This document shows positions 21,024 through 25,364 of a stretch of DNA of 25,364 nucleotides, one piece after another. The stretch comes from Palsa-459 sp035510855 (GTDB lineage: Bacteria; Actinomycetota; Acidimicrobiia; Acidimicrobiales; RAAP-2). Location of the stretch: contig DATKGG010000042.1 in assembly GCA_035510855.1 (NCBI GenBank), positions 1 to 25,364 on the forward strand, in the 5' to 3' direction. Under the pieces are notes generated by a model. It saw only the letters and a list, made by a program, of their open reading frames with translations. It did no database searches and was not told where the DNA came from. The position numbers and the translations under genes were made by a program. Numbering within the stretch: position 1 is the stretch's first letter; every line of letters starts with the position of its first letter.

Positions 21024-21461
21024 GTGACCGCTGGACACCGCGACATGGACAGGTGGCTCGGCGACGGGGGCATGCCCCTGCTGAGCGGCATCGGCGCGTC
21101 GCTCGACGCCTACGGCGTCGACGGCGAGGACCTCGGCTGGGTCGCCGGCGCCTTCACCCCCGTCGAGCTCGCCTGCAATCCCCACGGCACCGTCCAGGCC
21201 GGCGTGCACGCCGTCGTGCTCGACGCGGCCATGAACTTCGCGATCAACTCGGCGCTCTCGGGCAAGGACCGTACGCGCGGCACCCTCGAGCTCAAGTGCG
21301 AGACCATGCGCCCCGCGATGCTCGCCGACGCCTACGCGGTGCGCGGCGAGGTCACGAGGATGGCGCGGCAGGTCGCCTACGCCGAGGCGTCGGTGCGCGA
21401 CGCCGACGGCGCGCTCGTGAGCCGCGCGACGGGCACGTTCCTCTTGTACCGCGAAGCCTGA
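21024..21461 (+). CDS. PaaI/4HBT-type hotdog thioesterase
   Basis: Hotdog thioesterases of this group hydrolyse acyl-CoA or aryl-CoA thioesters. The 145-residue product has the core motif NPHGTVQAGVHAVVLDAAM (N-x-x-G-x-x-x-G-G type, with Gly-Val-His in place of Gly-Gly) on the central helix, then GTLELKCETMRPAM and a closing GTFLLY strand. The substrate is unknown; the neighbouring thiolase suggests fatty or aromatic acyl-CoA. The GTG at 21024 is taken because of the -10 spacing. It ends 3 bases from the convergent pirin gene. Confidence 0.88.
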   Translation: MTAGHRDMDRWLGDGGMPLLSGIGASLDAYGVDGEDLGWVAGAFTPVELACNPHGTVQAGVHAVVLDAAMNFAINSALSGKDRTRGTLELKCETMRPAMLADAYAVRGEVTRMARQVAYAEASVRDADGALVSRATGTFLLYREA

Positions 21462-21464
21462 CGC

Positions 21465-22421
21465 TCAGCGCTCCCCGGGCGGGATCGTCCCCAGGCGCCC
21501 CGCCTCGTAGTCCTCGAACGCCTGGGCGAGCTCGGCGCGGGTGTTCATGACGAACGGGCCGTAGGTGGCGACCGGCTCGCGGATCGCCTGGCCCCCGAGG
21601 ACCAAGAGCTCGAGCGTCCCTGAGCGCCCGCCGCCCCTCGGTGCCGCGGCCGCGACGAGGTGGTCGCCTGCGCCGAGGACCGCGAGCTGGCCCTCGGTGA
21701 TCGCGACGCCGTCGGCCCCGACGGTGCCGGACCCGGCGAGCACGTAGACCAGCGCGTTGTACGACGGGTCCCACGGCAGCTCGAGCCGTGCCCCCGCGGC
21801 GAGCGTGGCGTGCACGAGCGCGATCGGCGTGTGGGTCGTGCCGGGACCGTCGACGCCCGCGACGCTCCCGGCGATCACGCGGACGAGCGCGCCCGCGTCG
21901 GGGCTCGCGAGGAGCGTGACCGCCCCCGGGGTGATGTCCTGGTAGCGGGGGTCGACCATCTTGTCGCGCGCCGGAAGGTTTACCCAGAGCTGGACGCCGT
22001 GGAAGAGACCACCTGAGGCGACCAGCGCCTCAGGTGGTCGCTCGATGTGCAGGATGCCCGCCCCGGCGGTCATCCACTGGGTGCCGCCGTTCTCGATCAG
22101 CCCGCCGCCGCCGATCGAGTCGCGGTGCTGGAAGGTGCCGTCGATCATGTAGGTGACGGTCTCGAAGCCCCGGTGCGGGTGCCACGGGGTCCCCTTGGGC
22201 TCGCCGGGGGCGTAGAGGACCTCGCCCATCTGGTCCATGTGCACGAAGGGGTCGAGCTCGGCCATCGACAGACCGTGGAACGCGCGGCGGACGGGGAAGC
22301 CCTCGCCCTCCAGTCCCCTGGGTGCGGTCGTGACCTTGAGAACGGGGCGGGGCCGCGACGTGGGCGCTGGGGGCTCGATGCGCGCGAGCGTGGTGAGGTC
22401 CTCGACGGTGACAGCAGGCAT
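21465..22421 (-). CDS. Pirin family protein (bicupin)
   Basis: Pirins are iron-binding bicupins; some act as quercetin 2,3-dioxygenases, others in stress control. The 318-residue product has the N-terminal cupin metal site H81-x-H83 (TPWHPHRGFETVTYMIDG) and H125-x-E127 (GAGILHIE), with spacing close to characterised pirins. The second cupin (about 180-280) keeps the fold but shows no metal triad, as is usual. The ATG at 22421 gives the typical N-terminus. No Shine-Dalgarno or clear -10 precedes it, and the peptidase gene ends 60 bases upstream on the same strand, so read-through is possible. Confidence 0.92.
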   Translation of the reverse strand: MPAVTVEDLTTLARIEPPAPTSRPRPVLKVTTAPRGLEGEGFPVRRAFHGLSMAELDPFVHMDQMGEVLYAPGEPKGTPWHPHRGFETVTYMIDGTFQHRDSIGGGGLIENGGTQWMTAGAGILHIERPPEALVASGGLFHGVQLWVNLPARDKMVDPRYQDITPGAVTLLASPDAGALVRVIAGSVAGVDGPGTTHTPIALVHATLAAGARLELPWDPSYNALVYVLAGSGTVGADGVAITEGQLAVLGAGDHLVAAAAPRGGGRSGTLELLVLGGQAIREPVATYGPFVMNTRAELAQAFEDYEAGRLGTIPPGER

Positions 22422-22453
22422 GCAGAGTGGAACGTCACAGCGCGCGTGCTATT

Positions 22454-22481
22454 CCCGCCGTGGCGTCCGTCCCGAGGCGGG
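22454..22481 (-). terminator. Weak hairpin after the S9 peptidase gene
   Basis: Arms CCCGCC (22454-22459) and GGCGGG (22476-22481) flank a 16-base loop, right after the peptidase stop on the minus strand. No T-run follows. It may attenuate rather than end transcription toward pirin. Confidence 0.25.
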
Positions 22482-24329
22482 TCAGCGTGCGAGCACGTCG
22501 TCGAGGAACTCGAGCGCACGAGGATAGGCGTCGATCCTGTTCGCGAGGCGCGCGAGGCCGTGGCCCTCGTCCTCGTAGATGACGAGCTCACAGCGGACGC
22601 CGCGTGCGTGCAGCGTCGCGGCGAGCTGCTCGGCCTCGCTGACGGGGACCCGCGGGTCATTGCGGCCGTGGATCACGAACAGCGGCGCGGTGATCTTGTC
22701 GGCGTGCCGGAGCGGCGAGGCTGCTGCGAGGAACTCGCGGTCCGTCGCCAGCGAGCCGTACTCGCGCTCTCGATGCGCACGGCGATAGTCCGAGGTGTGC
22801 TCGAGGAACGTGACGAGGTCCGAGATCCCGACGATGTCCACGCCGGCTGCCCACAGCTCGGGCTGGAAGGCGAGGCCAGCGAGCACCATGTAGCCGCCGT
22901 AGGAGCCGCCCAAGAGCGCCGCCCGACTCGCGTCGAGCCCCGCCGACGCGAGCCACCCGTGCACGGCGGCCAGGTCCTTCACCGAGTCGAGGCGTCTCGT
23001 CGTGTCGTCGAGCGCGGCGTAGCGCTTGCCGTAGCCCGTCGAGCCTCGGACGTTCGGGACGACCACCGCGTAGCCGGCGGCGACGAGCCCTTGGATCACG
23101 GGATTGAAGCTGCGCACGGCCTGTGCCTCGGGACCGCCGTGGACGAAGACGACGACCGGGCAAGGACCATCGTCGGTGTCGGGACGGAAGACGAACAAGC
23201 GGATCTGCTCGCCGTCGAAGCTCGCGACCGTGTCGAGCGTCGCGGTGGCGAGGTCGTCGGTGGCGACGGGTTGCGGGCTCTCGGTTACGCGGACCGTCGT
23301 CGGTGTGCGCACGTCGTACGCCCACACGTCGCCGGCGAGCCGCGGGCTCGACAGCGTGTAGAAGAGCGTCGAGCCGTCCGCCGAGAACAGCGGCGCGCGG
23401 ATCACGTGCGACGTGACCACGCCCAGCTCGCTGAGCTCCAACTCCGTGCGCGGCGCGTGATCGGAGCTGTCCAGCAGCACGAGGCGGCTTCGCCCGTTGT
23501 CGTTCTCGATGACGACCAGGGCGCCGTGCGCGCCGCTCACGACCAGTGCGTCGACACCGTCCCCGGTGCCCGGCACGGGCGTCGACTCGCCCGTCGCGAC
23601 GTCGTAGCGGACGATCGCAGAGAAGTCCCGACCGACGTTGGAGCTGACGTACAGGGTCGTCGCGTCGACCCATGCGGGTGCTTCCACGAGTGCTGCCTCG
23701 TCGGGATGCTCGAGGACGACGTGGACGATGCCTGTCACGACGTCGACGAGCAGGAGGTCGACATCGAGCGGACGGGGGCCGGGACGGTGGACCGAGACCC
23801 ACCTCCCGTCCGGCGAGAAGCCCGTCGCGGGCTGGCACCATCCGCCGGCGTCGTAGACACAGCGGTGCTCACGGGTCGCGAGCTCGCAGATCCACAGGTC
23901 GAAGTCCACGCCGTTGCGCGCGTTCGAGACATACGCGAGCCTCGCGCCGTCGGGGCTGACACCTGCGAGGTGGTGTCCGAATCGCGCGTCGTCGGTGAGC
24001 GCGACGAGGTCGGCAGCCCCGAGTGGCCCCGACGCGCGTGCGCGGTCGATGTCGAGCAGGGACAGCTGGTGGCGCTCATTGCCGCCGCGGTCGACCCCGA
24101 TGACCGCCCGGCGCGTGCCCGGGACGTACGCGGCAAAGCCGACCGGGTCGTCGAGCGCTGTCAGCTCGTGCAGCTTGCCGGTGCCCTCGTGCTCGTAGAG
24201 CTGCATCGTGCCGCTGCGGTCGCTGCGCACGAGGAGCCTCACCGGGCTCGCGGTGTCGCGGTCGACGTCGGCGAGGAGTGCCGTCGTCGTCGTGAGCAGG
24301 GAACGGAGCACGTCCGCAGAGGTCGCCAT
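22482..24329 (-). CDS. S9 family peptidase (prolyl oligopeptidase-like)
   Basis: This is a serine peptidase of the S9 clan, cleaving small peptides or N-terminal acyl residues, probably in the cytoplasm since there is no signal peptide. The 615-residue product has an N-terminal beta-propeller (about 25-355) with repeats such as GVSPDGARLAYVS, GFSPDGRWVSV and LFSADGSTLFYT. The C-terminal alpha/beta-hydrolase domain has the oxyanion region HGGPEAQ, nucleophile S476 (GGSYGGYM), D558 (HGRNDPRVP) and H590 (EDEGHGL). All catalytic residues are present. It starts at an ATG 6 bases after TACGGT. The exact S9 subfamily is open. Confidence 0.93.
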   Translation of the reverse strand: MATSADVLRSLLTTTTALLADVDRDTASPVRLLVRSDRSGTMQLYEHEGTGKLHELTALDDPVGFAAYVPGTRRAVIGVDRGGNERHQLSLLDIDRARASGPLGAADLVALTDDARFGHHLAGVSPDGARLAYVSNARNGVDFDLWICELATREHRCVYDAGGWCQPATGFSPDGRWVSVHRPGPRPLDVDLLLVDVVTGIVHVVLEHPDEAALVEAPAWVDATTLYVSSNVGRDFSAIVRYDVATGESTPVPGTGDGVDALVVSGAHGALVVIENDNGRSRLVLLDSSDHAPRTELELSELGVVTSHVIRAPLFSADGSTLFYTLSSPRLAGDVWAYDVRTPTTVRVTESPQPVATDDLATATLDTVASFDGEQIRLFVFRPDTDDGPCPVVVFVHGGPEAQAVRSFNPVIQGLVAAGYAVVVPNVRGSTGYGKRYAALDDTTRRLDSVKDLAAVHGWLASAGLDASRAALLGGSYGGYMVLAGLAFQPELWAAGVDIVGISDLVTFLEHTSDYRRAHREREYGSLATDREFLAAASPLRHADKITAPLFVIHGRNDPRVPVSEAEQLAATLHARGVRCELVIYEDEGHGLARLANRIDAYPRALEFLDDVLAR

Positions 24330-24335
24330 CGGCGA

Positions 24336-24341
24336 ACCGTA
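24336..24341 (-). promoter_or_regulatory. Leaderless -10 element of the S9 peptidase gene
   Basis: The minus strand reads TACGGT, TCGCCG, ATG, with exactly 6 bases between. No Shine-Dalgarno is present. It lies in the 46-base gap after the amidase gene. Confidence 0.6.
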
Positions 24342-24375
24342 GCGGCGGCGAGTGGCGGCGCCGGGAGCTCTGCCG

Positions 24376-25364
24376 CTAGGAGCGCTGCGGCGCGAGGAAC
24401 CGAGGCGTCAGCGTTCCGTCTGCGACGAGGCCCGCCTCGCGCTCGAGGCCCGCGGCCGCGGCGAGCAGGATTGCCTCGGAGCCCGGGGGCCCGACGAGCG
24501 CGAGCCCGACGGGGAGGTCGTCGACGAGGCCCATCGGGACGGTCGCGATCGGCCAGCCTGCGATCGCGGGCGCGCTGCAGATGCCCGAGTACGCCGCTGG
24601 GTGCCCGCCCAGGGTGAGGTCGTTCTTCCAGGCGGGCCCATAGGAGGGGGCGACGACGAGGTCGACGGTGCCGAGCGCGGGCCTGAGGCACTGGGTCGTC
24701 GCCCACGCGAGGTTCCGCTCCCGCGCCGGTCCGTAGTCGGCCGAGGCGCGGCCGCCCGTCGCGAGCGCGCGCTCGAAGAACTCGTGACCGAAGTAGCGCA
24801 GCTCGACGTCGCGGTGGGCGTCCTCGTGGGCGATGGCCTCGGCGAGCGAGTGCGGGCCGTCGCCCTCGCGCGCGGCGAGGTAGGCGGAGAGGTCGTCGGC
24901 CATCTCGCACAGGAGCACCGTGAGCTCGTCGGTGTCGGCCTCATCGGGCGCCGACGGGTAGGCCACGTCGGTCACGGAGGCCCCCGCGCGCTCGAGGGCC
25001 GCGATCGCGGCTGCGAAGGCGGCGTCCGTGCCCGGATTGGAGGTGAGCAGCGTGGTCGCCGCGCCGACGCGCAGGCCGTTCGCGCCCGCTCGCACGCGGT
25101 CCGCGACGCCCGGCACCGCGGCGAGCACCTCGTAGAGCAGGGCGACGTCGAGGACGGTCCGCCCGAGTGGCCCGGGGCTGTCCTGGCTCGCTGAGAGTGG
25201 CACGACATGGGCGGCGGGGACCGCGCCGACCGCGGGCTTCAAGCCCACGAGGCCGTTCAGCGATGCCGGGCACGTGATCGAGCCGTCGGTCTCGGTGCCC
25301 ACGGCGAACGGTGCGAGCCGCGCCGCCACCGCAGCGCCCGAACCCGACGACGACCCGCCGGCGC
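24376..25364 (-). CDS. Amidase-signature family protein, N-terminal part beyond the window
   Basis: Amidase-signature enzymes hydrolyse amide bonds with a Ser-cisSer-Lys triad; GatA, the Glu-tRNA(Gln) amidotransferase subunit, is a relative. The visible 329 residues begin in the signature AGGSSSGSGAAVAARLAP and continue with GTETDGSITCPASLNGLVGLKP and PLGRTVLDVALL. The catalytic Lys lies upstream, outside the window. A C-terminal PSYGPAWKNDL and a GWPIATVPMG motif are typical of amidases other than GatA. The GTG at 25329 is not the start, since the family motif continues upstream of it. No gatC or gatB is nearby, so a metabolic amidase is more likely. The product ends LAPQRS. Confidence 0.9.
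   Translation of the reverse strand, partial: AGGSSSGSGAAVAARLAPFAVGTETDGSITCPASLNGLVGLKPAVGAVPAAHVVPLSASQDSPGPLGRTVLDVALLYEVLAAVPGVADRVRAGANGLRVGAATTLLTSNPGTDAAFAAAIAALERAGASVTDVAYPSAPDEADTDELTVLLCEMADDLSAYLAAREGDGPHSLAEAIAHEDAHRDVELRYFGHEFFERALATGGRASADYGPARERNLAWATTQCLRPALGTVDLVVAPSYGPAWKNDLTLGGHPAAYSGICSAPAIAGWPIATVPMGLVDDLPVGLALVGPPGSEAILLAAAAGLEREAGLVADGTLTPRFLAPQRS

Noticed and set aside
22047..24617. Very long plus-strand open frame (856 codons) opposite pirin, S9 peptidase and part of amidase
   Set aside because: It spans three well-supported genes on the other strand, and its translation is low-complexity Arg/Val/Asp. It is a codon-bias artefact.
1..25364. CRISPR arrays, insertion sequences, prophage or toxin-antitoxin modules
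   Set aside because: No regularly spaced repeats, transposase motifs, terminal inverted repeats or phage genes were seen on either strand.

Overview
This is a high-GC window from the chromosome-origin region of an actinobacterium. It starts in a probable oriC (a perfect DnaA box at 174-182) and runs through dnaN, recF, dciA (DUF721), gyrB and gyrA. It then holds the signalling and cell-envelope cluster fhaA-fhaB-pstP-pbpA-pknB, followed by trpG (opposite strand) and crgA. FhaA, FhaB, CrgA and a PASTA-type PknB next to a TrpG-like protein are an actinobacterial combination. The layout differs from Mycobacterium/Streptomyces: no rodA, no pknA, no DUF881 gene, and no DUF3566 gene after gyrA. A deep lineage such as Acidimicrobiia is a guess from this and cannot be settled here.

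Layout. 1-259: oriC and dnaN leader. 260-2766: dnaN, recF and dciA, tightly packed. 2767-3071: wreck of an amidohydrolase with a frameshift and a stop. 3073-4191: antisense DUF2332 methyltransferase-like gene whose apparent start codon is ATC. 4399-8823: gyrB and gyrA. 8894-11790: CoA-transferase-family gene overlapping an ABC-F ATPase gene. 11806-12399: small membrane protein (minus). 12506-12589: tRNA-Leu(CAG) (minus). 12675-18735: fhaA, fhaB, pstP, pbpA, a 15-codon micro-ORF and pknB, joined by start/stop overlaps. 18792-19720: trpG (minus) and crgA (plus). 19745-25364: accessory metabolism: thiolase (minus), hotdog thioesterase (plus), pirin (minus), S9 peptidase (minus), and an amidase (minus) cut by the window end.

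How the genes work together. The first half is replication: clamp, RecF repair, helicase-loading DciA and DNA gyrase. The middle is a phospho-signalling and cell-wall module: kinase PknB with four outside PASTA domains, phosphatase PstP, two phosphothreonine-binding FHA proteins and the transpeptidase PbpA, plus the divisome protein CrgA. The last part is acyl-CoA and hydrolytic metabolism with no clear shared pathway.

I found no CRISPR array, insertion sequence, prophage or obvious new defence system. The points most worth a second look are: a recurrent leaderless promoter pattern (TANNNT, exactly 6 bases, then the start codon); the ATC start of the DUF2332 gene, which fits that pattern exactly; a natural Asn at the quinolone-linked Asp of GyrB; an Asp in place of Asn in the PbpA SxN motif; the loss of rodA; and the micro-ORF bridging pbpA and pknB.
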